This document shows, one piece after another, positions 55,965-64,000 of a stretch of DNA of 64,000 nt. The first letter of the stretch is position 1, and the number at the start of each line of letters is the position of its first letter. The stretch is taken from NCBI GenBank assembly GCA_016719105.1, contig JADKAQ010000024.1, positions 1-64,000 on the forward strand, written 5' to 3'. Position numbers and translations under genes: made by a program. This DNA is from Gemmatimonadota bacterium (GTDB lineage Bacteria; Gemmatimonadota; Gemmatimonadetes; Gemmatimonadales; Gemmatimonadaceae). The notes beneath the pieces are model-generated. The model did not search any database, had not been told where the DNA came from, and was given only the letters and a program-made list of their open reading frames with translations.

Positions 55965-56941
55965 TTCGGTTCTCGTGTTGGAGGTGGTGGTGACGACGAA
56001 CGAGGGGGTGCTGACGGCAAGGACTGCCGTGGGATGCTGCGAAGGGAGATCACGTACAGCGCGATCGACTCGCGCTCGGCGTTGGTGAGGTGGACGAAGC
56101 GTGGCATCGCGCCACCGGTCATGATCCCGGTGGCGATGGTCTGGGCGATGGCTTCCACCGCTGTCCCGTTCTTGAAGGCGTTGGCGTCGCGAAAGTCGCG
56201 CGGCGGCGGATTGAGCGTCTTCCCCACCGGTCCGTCGCCCCAGCCGCTGGGGCCGTGGCAGCTTCCGCACCCGTTCGCGCGGTAGAGGGCCCGCCCCTCC
56301 TCCGCCGACGGCCCCACGGCGCTGCTATCGAGCGGCGAGTCGTCGTGGATGGGTTGGAAGCGCGCCGCCACGTTGCGCACCGCCTCGATGCTGAGTTCCG
56401 GCGAGACGATCGAATCGAGGTCGGCATAGGCGATCACGCGCGCCATAGCCGAGGCCGGCGCGCCGCGCGCGAAGCGCACGGTGACGCGCGTCGAGTCACC
56501 GCGTACCAGCGGGCGCCGGAGCCCACTAAGCAAGGCGTGCAGCCCATCGGGCGAGAAGCGCAGCTTCGCTCCCGGCGCGAGTTCGGCCCGGACGACCGTC
56601 GCGCGATTGCCCGTCGCCTCCCCGGCCGCCGCCGCGCTCGTGGGGAGCAGGTGCTCGCGGCTCGAGAACAACGCCGCCTGCAACGCGAGCTCGACCTCGA
56701 TGCCGACGATCGTGTCGGTCTCCGTACCAGGGTTGCGCACCACGCCATACAGCGCCGCCGACTCGTTCCCCACCGGGATGACCACGACCAGGCGCTGGAG
56801 CGGGAGCGACGCGTCTTCCGACGAGCAGGCAGTGGCCGCCACGAGGAAAACGAACAGCGCGACGCAACGCAGTGCCGTGTGCAGCACCGTGTGCGGCGCC
56901 GTGCGTTTCCCTCGGGCGAACCACCACCGTTGAAGCGTCAT
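55961..56941 (-). CDS. PCuAC-like domain fused to cytochrome c
   Basis: 326 aa from ATG 56941, overlapping the stop of the upstream gene. Lipoprotein-like signal (LFVFLVAATACSS). Residues 50-190: PCuAC-like beta-domain in which the first copper His is missing and the second site reads DGLHALLSGL instead of HLM, so copper binding is doubtful. Residues 215-310: class I cytochrome c with heme motif CGSCHG, and possible axial Met in GGAMPRF. C-terminal Pro/Ser tail. Probably an electron-transfer subunit tied to oxidase assembly. Confidence 0.8.
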   Translation of the reverse strand: MTLQRWWFARGKRTAPHTVLHTALRCVALFVFLVAATACSSEDASLPLQRLVVVIPVGNESAALYGVVRNPGTETDTIVGIEVELALQAALFSSREHLLPTSAAAAGEATGNRATVVRAELAPGAKLRFSPDGLHALLSGLRRPLVRGDSTRVTVRFARGAPASAMARVIAYADLDSIVSPELSIEAVRNVAARFQPIHDDSPLDSSAVGPSAEEGRALYRANGCGSCHGPSGWGDGPVGKTLNPPPRDFRDANAFKNGTAVEAIAQTIATGIMTGGAMPRFVHLTNAERESIALYVISLRSIPRQSLPSAPPRSSSPPPPTREPK

Positions 56942-57486
56942 GAGGTCGAATCTGGGGAACGCGCGACGCCGCGCGATGGCACACGGTCGCGCCGCTGCGT
57001 CACGGCGACAAACGGCGCCACGAGGCGCGAGCGCGATGCGCGTCGTGATACACCGACGGTCCCCGGTGGGGGTCGCACGGTGACGCGCACCGGGATCTCG
57101 ACATCCCCCAGCGCGTGCAGCGTGAGCGAGATGCGGTCGCCCACCTTGAGCTCGCGCCCGACATCGAGCAGGAGGAGGTGGGGGCCACTCGGGGCCATGC
57201 GAATGCTGCGGCCCGCGGCAACGAAGAAGGCGCTGGCGACCTGTTCGCCCGCGCTCCCTTCGGCGCCGAGTCCGATGGAGCTGACCGCCAGTGCGTCGGA
57301 GGTGGAGGTTCGAAGAATGGCCAACGGGAGGGTGCTGAAGTTGTCGATCGCGAGGAACACGTGTGCGTTGCTGCCGGCGGCGACCGGATAGGTGTATGCC
57401 TCTCGCAGGAGAATGGCGCCCTGCTGCGCGGAGCCGACGGACGACGACATCACGAGCGCCACCGCGATCACCAAAACGGTGCGCAT
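56938..57486 (-). CDS. PCuAC-like exported protein with altered copper site
   Basis: 182 aa from ATG 57486 (start of MRTVLVIAVALVMSS). The beta-domain (LREAYTYPVAAGSNAHVFLA, MAPSGPHLLLLDVGRELKVG, ISLTLHALGDVEIPVRVTV) follows the PCuAC layout, but the first His is lost and the H-x-M site has become PHLL. An Arg-rich 40-residue tail follows (VSRRASRSRLVAPF). Could be a scaffold subunit. Stop overlaps the next start. Confidence 0.7.
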   Translation of the reverse strand: MRTVLVIAVALVMSSSVGSAQQGAILLREAYTYPVAAGSNAHVFLAIDNFSTLPLAILRTSTSDALAVSSIGLGAEGSAGEQVASAFFVAAGRSIRMAPSGPHLLLLDVGRELKVGDRISLTLHALGDVEIPVRVTVRPPPGTVGVSRRASRSRLVAPFVAVTQRRDRVPSRGVARSPDSTS

Positions 57487-57558
57487 GTGGGACTCCAGAC
57501 CGTGGGATGGCACGTGGTCCCCGCATTGGCGGGCGACGACGTTGCCACGTAGAGGGGG

Positions 57559-58080
57559 CTACGCGGTCAGGAGCGCCGGTGGGCCGTTGGCGAACGGCAG
57601 GAGGAAGCCAACACGATCGTGCGGGCGACGGTCGCCACGCGCAACGACGGGGGCATCGGAGACCACGCGCAGCTCGACGGCCAGGCGCGTGGCAGGTGCA
57701 ACGTGGACGAGCGCGGGGGCGGCGCAACAGTGACCGATGCAGTCGCACGGACCGGACGGCGCATCGGCGGGCGGCACCTCCTCCCGGGCATCAGCGCGAG
57801 CGTGCGCGTCCTCGTTCGACGCGGCGTCCTCCGCGAACCGAGCGGCGCGATGGTGCTCATGCCCCGAAGGCTGCGCCGCGAGGGCCGACTCGTGACTCGT
57901 CGACGCGCTCGCGACCGCGGGGCCAGTCCCCTTCCCCATCGCGTGAGTGGCCCCCGCACCATGCTCCCCGGAGCTGCAGCATCGGAAGGCCCCCCCAACC
58001 GCAGGCGACCCCAACGCGAAGACGAGGAGTAACCCCGTCCTGGCGACGCGTGCGATGAGGTGGCGGAGAGCGCGGCGCAT
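57559..58080 (-). CDS. Cys/His-rich exported protein of the copper operon
   Basis: 173 aa from ATG 58080, signal/TM ARTGLLLVFALGSPAVGGAF. Contains several Cys and His clusters: CCSSGEHGAG, GHEHHRAA, and CDCIGHCCAAPALVHVAP near the C-terminus. Such spacing suggests metal binding. It resembles DUF2946-like short exported proteins found beside copper genes. First gene of the copper operon. Function inferred only from composition and context. Confidence 0.6.
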   Translation of the reverse strand: MRRALRHLIARVARTGLLLVFALGSPAVGGAFRCCSSGEHGAGATHAMGKGTGPAVASASTSHESALAAQPSGHEHHRAARFAEDAASNEDAHARADAREEVPPADAPSGPCDCIGHCCAAPALVHVAPATRLAVELRVVSDAPVVARGDRRPHDRVGFLLPFANGPPALLTA

Positions 58081-58257
58081 GGTCCTTCGATACTCGCCGG
58101 TGTCGCGTGGTGGTGTCAAGGGAGAAGGGCGCGCCGCGAGGCACGCGACCTGGTCCCGCGTTCGGTGCCTGCCCGCTCTCCCCCTTGAAGCTCCCCGCGC
58201 CAGGACGGATCGTTCGCCTCGTTCGGTGCCCGGTCGTTCTCCCCGTCCCGCCCCCCG

Positions 58258-59841
58258 ATGTCCCCGACCCGCCGCGAAGCGCTCGTCCAGCTCGCCGCCC
58301 TCGCCATGCTTCCACGCCTGGATCGGCAGTCCGTCAGCAGCAACCCGCTCGACGGGACTATCGCCGACTACCAGGCGGGGCGCCGCCGCGGACGCTGGAG
58401 CGCGGCCGAGGTGACCGCGGCCGCGCTGGCCCGCTGTCGCCGGGACGGGATGACGTGGCGCGCCATCGACGTACTCGCCGAGTCGGCGCTCGCCGAGGCG
58501 AAGGCCTCCGATGTGCGCCAACGCGCGCGAAAACTGCGCGGCCCGATGGACGGCGTCCCCGTCTTCGCCAAGTCGATCTACGACATGAAGGGGCTCCCCA
58601 CCACCGCATCGAGCACCGAGTGGGCTCGGCTCTTTCCCGAGGTGGTGGGGCGCGACGCCCTCGAGGTCGCGCGCCTGCGTGCCGCCGGGGCCGTCGTACT
58701 CGGCAAGACCGCCGCCGACGACTTCGCCTATCGAGGGAACGGGACGAGCAGCCACACCGGGCAGGTCCTCAACCCCTACGATCGATCCGGCACGCGCACC
58801 CCTGGTGGTTCCAGCGCCGGCTCCGCCGTGGCCGCGGCCGCCGGAATGGCCTTCGCCGCCCTCGGCACCGACGACGGCGGCTCCAATCGAATCCCGGCGC
58901 AGTTCACCGGCGTGGTGGGGATGAAGCCGAGCTTTGGGCTCGTCCCGCGCACGGGAGTCATCCCGACCTGGCCGATTCTCGACACGCACGGCCCGCTCTC
59001 CCGCTTTGTGGCCGACGCGGCGCTCATGCTCGCCGTGCTCGCGGGGGCCGATGCCTCGGATCCGCTCGCGCTGACCGCGGCGTGGAACGGCGCCCCGCTC
59101 GCCGCGCTGCGGGACGACGCCCTCGCCGGCGTTAGGCTCGGCCTCGCCGAGCCCAACGTCGCGCGATCGCAGATGACGGCGGAGGCGCTGGCGGTTTGGG
59201 ATCGTGCGGTCAGCGACCTGCGCCTCGCTGGGGCCGTCGTCGAGTCGTTCACGCCGACGGTCACCCGCATGACCTTCCGCGACGCCTTCGCCGAGTCGGC
59301 GCGCGCGCGTGGCGACGTCGCGGTCGACGCCAACGCGCCGGCACCAACCGCCAACGCCCTGCTGCACTACTTCACCGGACGCACCGACGATCCGCGCGGA
59401 GCGATTCGGCGCGGCTACGCGGCGTTCCAGTCGTTCTACGACGTGCTCCCCAAGACGTACGAGGCGTGCGTGCCGCTGCTCGACCAGCCGATGACGCAGG
59501 ACCCCGCCACCCTCTCCTTCGCGCGCTCACGTGCCGAGGTGGTGGCGGCGCTGGTGGCGTCGATGCAGAAGGCGGGCGTCGCGGCGATGGTCTATCCCAC
59601 GATGCCGTTCAATGCCCCGCGCGCGGTCGACAAGTGGCCGGACGTCCGCACGACGCTAAGCTACGGCAACTGGCTCGGGCTGCCGGAGGTGTCGGTGCCG
59701 GCGGGGTACGGCGCCGACGGGATGCCGGCGATGAACCTGTCGATCGTTGGACTCCCGGGCGAGGATGCGCGCGTGCTGGCGTGGGCGCATGCATACGAGC
59801 GGCAGTCGAAGCGGTTTGTCGCGCCGGTCGTGGCGCCCTGA
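58258..59841 (+). CDS. Tat-exported amidase (amidase signature family)
   Basis: 527 aa. N-terminus MSPTRREALVQLAALAML fits a short twin-arginine signal. Amidase signature: Lys in GVPVFAKSIYDMKG, Ser in RTPGGSSAGSAVAAA, and the nucleophile Ser in GTDDGGSNRIPAQFTG; here Asn replaces the usual Ile after GGS. Full Ser-cisSer-Lys triad present. Length is normal. Substrate unknown. Divergent from the copper operon. Intact. Confidence 0.85.
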   Translation: MSPTRREALVQLAALAMLPRLDRQSVSSNPLDGTIADYQAGRRRGRWSAAEVTAAALARCRRDGMTWRAIDVLAESALAEAKASDVRQRARKLRGPMDGVPVFAKSIYDMKGLPTTASSTEWARLFPEVVGRDALEVARLRAAGAVVLGKTAADDFAYRGNGTSSHTGQVLNPYDRSGTRTPGGSSAGSAVAAAAGMAFAALGTDDGGSNRIPAQFTGVVGMKPSFGLVPRTGVIPTWPILDTHGPLSRFVADAALMLAVLAGADASDPLALTAAWNGAPLAALRDDALAGVRLGLAEPNVARSQMTAEALAVWDRAVSDLRLAGAVVESFTPTVTRMTFRDAFAESARARGDVAVDANAPAPTANALLHYFTGRTDDPRGAIRRGYAAFQSFYDVLPKTYEACVPLLDQPMTQDPATLSFARSRAEVVAALVASMQKAGVAAMVYPTMPFNAPRAVDKWPDVRTTLSYGNWLGLPEVSVPAGYGADGMPAMNLSIVGLPGEDARVLAWAHAYERQSKRFVAPVVAP

Positions 59842-59954
59842 CAGCGCAGCGACTTGCGAGCGCGGTGGCGCGTCGCATCTCGCGCACGCGCGGAGAGGCG
59901 GCTCCACACGCGCTCCGCGACACACCGCCCTCGTATCGCGAAGCCCTCGACGGC

Positions 59955-61115
59955 TCACTCCGTCCCGAACATCCACACCGTGCGCGAGCGATACACGTCG
60001 CCCGGCCGAAGGATCGTATTCGGGAACGACGGACGATTCGGTGAATCGGGAAAGTGCTGCGTCTCGAGGCAGAGCCCGTTCCGGCGCCGATAGACCACGC
60101 CGCCTTTCCCCGTCAGCGTCCCGTCGAGAAAGTTGCCCGTATAGAACTGCACGCCAGGCTCGGTCGTGTGCACCTGCAGCGTGCGACCGGTCGTCGCCTC
60201 CCGCAGCGTGGCGGCCAGCGCCAGTCCCGTGTCGGCACGCGTCAGCACGATGGTGTGATCGTATCCACCACCATTTCGCAGTTGGGGATGATCCGCGTCG
60301 ATCCGCTCGCCGATCGCGTGGGCGCTGGTGAAGTCGAACGGGGTCCCCGCCACGGGGGCGAGCTCGCCGGTCGGAATGAGCGTCGAATCCACCGGCACGT
60401 AACGATCGGCCGCGAAGGTGAGTGTGTGCCCGAGAATGTCGCCGCTGCCGGCCAGGTTGAAGTACGTGTGCTGCGTCAGGTTGACGGGCGTCGCCTTGTC
60501 GGTCGTCGCTTCGTATGCGATGCGCACCTCGTTTGCATCGGTGAGGGTGTACGAGACCGCCGCCGTCAGCGTGCCGGGATACCCCTCCTCGCCATCCTTG
60601 CTCACGTATCGGAACGTCACCCGGCTCCCTTCGGCCGTGTGTGACGTGTCCACCCCCCACACCACCTTGTCGAAGCCGCGCAGCCCGCCGTGCAGTGCGT
60701 TAGGCCCGTTGTTGACCGCGAGCGTGTACTGCTGTCCGTCGAGCGTGAACTTGCCCTTTGCGATGCGGTTGCCATAGCGCCCCACCACCGCCCCGAAGTA
60801 GGGCGACGAGGCCACGTACCCGGCCAGGGAGTCGTAGCCAAGCACCACGTCGCCCAGCACGCCGGCGCGATCGGGCACCTTGAGCGAGACGATGATCGCC
60901 CCGTACGACATGGCGCGCAGCTCCATCCCGCGCGCGTTGGTCAACGTGACCAGTTCGACCGCCTCCCCAGCGGGCGTGCTTCCGAACGGCTCGCGCGTCA
61001 ACGACGCCCTTGGGACCGGTCGCTCGCTCATGCGGCACCCGCCAGCGGCAACGAGCGTGACGAGGAGCGAACATCGAATGCCGGCGCGCAACAGCAGGCG
61101 CATGCGGGTCTCCAT
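59955..61115 (-). CDS. galM: Aldose 1-epimerase (mutarotase), lipoprotein
   Basis: About 386 aa from ATG 61115, with an in-frame ATG at 61103. Lipobox LVAAGGC. Landmarks: VVGRYGNRIAKGKFTLDGQ, NGPNALHGGLRGFDKVVW, NLTQHTYFNLAGSGDI (catalytic His), GYDHTIVL, EPGVQFYTGNFLDG, GLCLETQHFPDSPN (catalytic Glu). Interconverts sugar anomers. The exported form fits with the neighbouring glycosidases. Complete. Confidence 0.9.
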   Translation of the reverse strand: METRMRLLLRAGIRCSLLVTLVAAGGCRMSERPVPRASLTREPFGSTPAGEAVELVTLTNARGMELRAMSYGAIIVSLKVPDRAGVLGDVVLGYDSLAGYVASSPYFGAVVGRYGNRIAKGKFTLDGQQYTLAVNNGPNALHGGLRGFDKVVWGVDTSHTAEGSRVTFRYVSKDGEEGYPGTLTAAVSYTLTDANEVRIAYEATTDKATPVNLTQHTYFNLAGSGDILGHTLTFAADRYVPVDSTLIPTGELAPVAGTPFDFTSAHAIGERIDADHPQLRNGGGYDHTIVLTRADTGLALAATLREATTGRTLQVHTTEPGVQFYTGNFLDGTLTGKGGVVYRRRNGLCLETQHFPDSPNRPSFPNTILRPGDVYRSRTVWMFGTE

Positions 61116-61152
61116 GTGAGTGTCGATTGAGGAGCGCTCAGGCATCGTAGTC

Positions 61153-64000
61153 CTAGTCGCGCAGCACGAACAACACCGTGGGATCCACAGGGTATCGACC
61201 GAAGCGTGCACCGTAGACGGCCAGCCCCCCGGGCAGCGCGTCGCTCACCTCGAGCCGAACCACGATCTCACCCGTCGTCGCCGAGGCGGCAATCGCGGCG
61301 GCGCTGATCGGAACGCGCAGCAGCTCGCCGTACGACCCGGCCTCGGTGAGCGTGCGATCGAATGGCTGTGCGTTCCAGCTCAGGATGCCGCGTGAATCCG
61401 CCGGATCATCGGCGAGCTCATGACGCGCCGCCACCTCGCCGTTCACGCGGATGGTGACCGCGCTCGGGAAGGCGTGCGCGCTCGTCATCGGGTAGCTGTT
61501 CTTGTTCTGGCTGCGATCCTGCAGTCCGCCGCCCCGCATGTAGTCGCCGCTCCCGACCACGGTGCTGTCGCGGTCCTTGCCGTTGAGTCGCTTGGCCGAC
61601 GCCTCGACCAGGAACGTCGCACTGGCCACATCCCGCGCGGCAAGCCCTGCCGGCCAGGGGATGCGATACTCGGTGTAGCCGCTCCCCGTCCCGTTGAGCT
61701 TCCGGTCGCCTAACACACGCCACTGCTTGAGCGACCACTGGGCGTCGCGTGCATCGGTCGCACCCACGCGCGACACGCGCACACGGCGCCCGTCGGCCAG
61801 CACGCCACTCGACGGCTCCTCGCCCGAGACGATGAACGTCGTGAAGTTGCGATGCAGTACGGTCCCCGCCGCATCCTCCAGCCGCACCGCGAGCACCGAC
61901 ACGCTCGCCTCGGGCGGCGTCGTGATCGACAGCGGGGCGAGCGTGGCGGTCAGCCACGGCCGGTACGCGATGCGTCGCACGTACGTGCCATACGTCTTCC
62001 GCTCGCCAAAGCTGTTCCAGCCCGACAGCTCGGCACGAATCGTCAGCGAATCGCCGTATGCGGTGGAGCCTGACAGGAACGACGCGTAGAGCGGAACATC
62101 GACGCGCGCACCGGCGCTCACCTCGTGGCTCAGCAGCGAATCGCCCACCGCTAGGTACAACGGCGCGTGCAGGTCCCGCAGCGACATGCCGGGGACCAAC
62201 GCACCAAAGCCCGTCTCCTTCCACGTGCGATCGAAGCGCCAGTAGCCGTTCCACTCGTTGATCACGTCGTGGTGCTCGGTATACAGCCAGCCGGCCAGCT
62301 TCGGGTGGCGCCGGAAGGCATCCATGGCGCGCCGGTAGTCCCAGCTCCAATCCACATCGCCCGTGCTCCCCGTGTACCCCCACACGTTGCCGAACTCGGA
62401 GTTGAACATGGGCTGGCGCCCCTGCTTGTAGCCGGGCTCGAAGTGAAAGGGCGAGCCGGTGAAGGTGCTGTCGTCGAGCCGCGACATGTACTCGGCCCAT
62501 CGCCACCCCGGCAGGTACTCGTGCCAGGTGTTGAGATCCGTCTCGGTATGGCCGGCGCCACAGCAGATCGAGTTGTCCTCCACCAGCCGCGTTGGGTCGA
62601 GCGACTTGGCCAGGCGCACCACGCGTACCACCTGCTGCTGCGTCTCCGGCGTGTATCGCTCGCGATTGTCGACCTTGGTCTGCAGCCCCCACGTCTCGTT
62701 GAACATCACGTAGCTGAAGACGGAGGGATGATTGTAGTCGCGGTCGAGCATGCCGCGCATCGCCGTCTCGTGCTCGGCGAAGGCCGCGGAGTCCGGCGGT
62801 CCCCACCAGTTGGGCACGTCGGCCATGATGAGCACTCCCAGCCGATCGGCCCAATACAGCTTGCGCGGTGACTCGATCTTGATGTGCTCGCGCAGCCCGT
62901 TGAGCCCGATCTGTCGCGCCAGCAGGATCTCGTGGCGCAGGACGCTGTCGGTGGGGAAAGTGTAGAAGCCGTCGGGGTGGTAGGCCTGGTCCAGCGCCAG
63001 CTGCAAGTACACCGGTTGGCCGTTGATGCTCACGTACGGATGGTCGGTCCCCGGCAGGTTGACCACGGAGATGGTGCGCAAACCGAAGTAGCTCCTGACC
63101 CGATCTTCCACCACGCCGTCACCGGCCACCGTCGCCGTCACCTCGTGCAGGAACGGATCGTCCAGCGACCACCGACGGGCGTTAGGCAGCGACACCTCCA
63201 GGTGCGCCGCCGCGCGCCCTCTGGCGATGCGCACCGACTGCTCCGGTTGCCCCGCCCGATTGGTGAAGGCGAGGCGCACCGTGAGGTCGCGCGGCGCCGG
63301 CTCGCGCAGTCGCACATCGACACCGACGCCGGCGAGATCAGCACGCGGTGTGAAGTGCACCGCTTCCAGCGGTGTGCTGCCACGCGCCTCGAGGTACACC
63401 GTCTGCCACATCCCGCGCGCCTTTCCGTACCCCTGCTTCCCCTCGAGCTTGAACGCATGCGGCGCGTCGTCCACGCGCACGGTCAATCGGTGCGGCCCCG
63501 CGGCACGTGCGGCGCCGGTCACCTCGAACGAGAATGGCGTGTAGCCACCCTGATGCGTGCCGATCGGCACACCGTCGATCCACGCCGAGGTGCGCCAGTC
63601 GGAGGCGCCGAACACCACGAAGATGCGTCGCCCGCTCCACGCGGCCGGGATGTCGATGGGGCGCGCGTACCACCCGATCTCGGCGCTGTCAGGAACGCCC
63701 GACAGTGGGGCACCCCACGAGAACGGCACGAGTATCTCGCGACGTCCGGGGAGGTCGGCTTCCATCCAGCGCGAGCGCTCACCGACGTCCGCCGCATCGA
63801 AGGCAAAGCGCCATCGCCCGTTGAGGTTTAGCCACTCGCTGCGTTCGAAGTCCGGACGCGGATGCTCCGGCAACGGGATGTCGGTGGGGCGTCGCACGCG
63901 GTCCTCCCCCGGGCGCCGGGGAGAAGGGGCATGCGCCGGTGGGGGTTTCACGAGGGCAGGGGTCAAGACACTGCCCGAAACGCGGCGCGCCCCCCCCCCC
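61153..64000 (-). CDS. Glycoside hydrolase family 2 (beta-galactosidase/glucuronidase type), 5' end at window edge
   Basis: About 940 aa; the frame stays open to the right edge, through a run of 11 C bases, so the signal peptide may lie beyond. An internal TTG at 63966 is the first plausible start inside the window. Sugar-binding domain (SEWLNLNGRWRFAFDAAD), Ig-like domain, TIM barrel with acid/base VMFNETWG and nucleophile MFNSEFGNVWGY, then C-terminal beta-domains. Acts on beta-linked sugars outside the cytoplasm. Specificity cannot be set from sequence. Intact. Confidence 0.85.
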   Translation of the reverse strand, partial: GGGARRVSGSVLTPALVKPPPAHAPSPRRPGEDRVRRPTDIPLPEHPRPDFERSEWLNLNGRWRFAFDAADVGERSRWMEADLPGRREILVPFSWGAPLSGVPDSAEIGWYARPIDIPAAWSGRRIFVVFGASDWRTSAWIDGVPIGTHQGGYTPFSFEVTGAARAAGPHRLTVRVDDAPHAFKLEGKQGYGKARGMWQTVYLEARGSTPLEAVHFTPRADLAGVGVDVRLREPAPRDLTVRLAFTNRAGQPEQSVRIARGRAAAHLEVSLPNARRWSLDDPFLHEVTATVAGDGVVEDRVRSYFGLRTISVVNLPGTDHPYVSINGQPVYLQLALDQAYHPDGFYTFPTDSVLRHEILLARQIGLNGLREHIKIESPRKLYWADRLGVLIMADVPNWWGPPDSAAFAEHETAMRGMLDRDYNHPSVFSYVMFNETWGLQTKVDNRERYTPETQQQVVRVVRLAKSLDPTRLVEDNSICCGAGHTETDLNTWHEYLPGWRWAEYMSRLDDSTFTGSPFHFEPGYKQGRQPMFNSEFGNVWGYTGSTGDVDWSWDYRRAMDAFRRHPKLAGWLYTEHHDVINEWNGYWRFDRTWKETGFGALVPGMSLRDLHAPLYLAVGDSLLSHEVSAGARVDVPLYASFLSGSTAYGDSLTIRAELSGWNSFGERKTYGTYVRRIAYRPWLTATLAPLSITTPPEASVSVLAVRLEDAAGTVLHRNFTTFIVSGEEPSSGVLADGRRVRVSRVGATDARDAQWSLKQWRVLGDRKLNGTGSGYTEYRIPWPAGLAARDVASATFLVEASAKRLNGKDRDSTVVGSGDYMRGGGLQDRSQNKNSYPMTSAHAFPSAVTIRVNGEVAARHELADDPADSRGILSWNAQPFDRTLTEAGSYGELLRVPISAAAIAASATTGEIVVRLEVSDALPGGLAVYGARFGRYPVDPTVLFVLRD

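Overview
The window is a high-GC (roughly 70% by eye) chromosomal segment from a free-living bacterium. A Gemmatimonadota origin is the best guess. It rests on the mix of families (DUF1800/DUF1501 pair, PD40-amidohydrolases, ABC permease-M1 peptidase fusion, BTAD-ATPase regulators, PEP-CTERM trace, UPF0182) and on the high GC with many ATGA start/stop overlaps. No rRNA, tRNA, IS element, prophage or CRISPR array was seen. This is accessory and household metabolism of an aerobic heterotroph that degrades polysaccharide and peptide.

Layout. 0-2.5 kb (minus): an ECF-like sigma factor, a FecR-like anti-sigma/sensor, an unknown protein and the N-terminus of a membrane protein. 2.5-3.7 kb: no intact gene, but a degenerate array with a strict 21-bp period. 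3.7-5.2 kb: a coiled-coil protein, a DUF2188 protein, hairpins and an orphan PEP-CTERM tail. 5.3-9.4 kb (minus) and 18.3-22.4 kb (plus): two paralogous giant regulators (BTAD, AAA ATPase, one TM, beta-propeller, Ig-like, lectin-like). Between them lie a Ser/Thr kinase, a GGDEF protein, a DUF1800/DUF1501 pair, a collagen-like lipoprotein and an Ig/cupredoxin lipoprotein. 22.4-34 kb: small secreted and membrane proteins, a HAD phosphatase, a PadR regulator, UPF0182, DUF1801, an SGNH hydrolase, a zinc-ribbon membrane protein and an ABC exporter. 34-42.4 kb (minus): a catabolic operon (GntR/FCD regulator, two 3-hydroxyacyl dehydrogenases, beta-keto acid cleavage enzyme, APC permease, PD40-amidohydrolase). 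42.5-54.8 kb: DsrE protein, subtilase behind a candidate c-di-GMP riboswitch, pullulanase, ABC/M1 peptidase system and M28 peptidase. 54.9-58.1 kb (minus): a copper-delivery operon (SCO1, three PCuAC-like modules, one fused to cytochrome c, and a Cys/His-rich protein). 58.3-64 kb: Tat-type amidase, aldose epimerase and GH2 glycosidase.

How the genes work together. The pullulanase, GH2 enzyme, aldose epimerase, subtilase, M28 peptidase, amidase and SGNH hydrolase form an exported degradative set, matched by the APC permease and the beta-keto acid operon for uptake and use. The SCO/PCuAC operon probably serves cytochrome oxidase assembly. Regulation is layered: ECF sigma/FecR, two transmembrane BTAD-ATPases, a Ser/Thr kinase, GGDEF, GntR and PadR.

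Quality caveat. Many clearly real genes between 0 and 16.7 kb, and a few later, are broken by single-base indels and were reconstructed across frames. Genes from 17 to 37 kb are almost all intact. Unpolished assembly error is the simplest explanation, but real decay is not excluded. The most unusual items are the 21-bp array, the paired giant regulators, a two-copy hairpin element found only between convergent genes, and a frame-independent abundance of the octamer CGTTAGGC.
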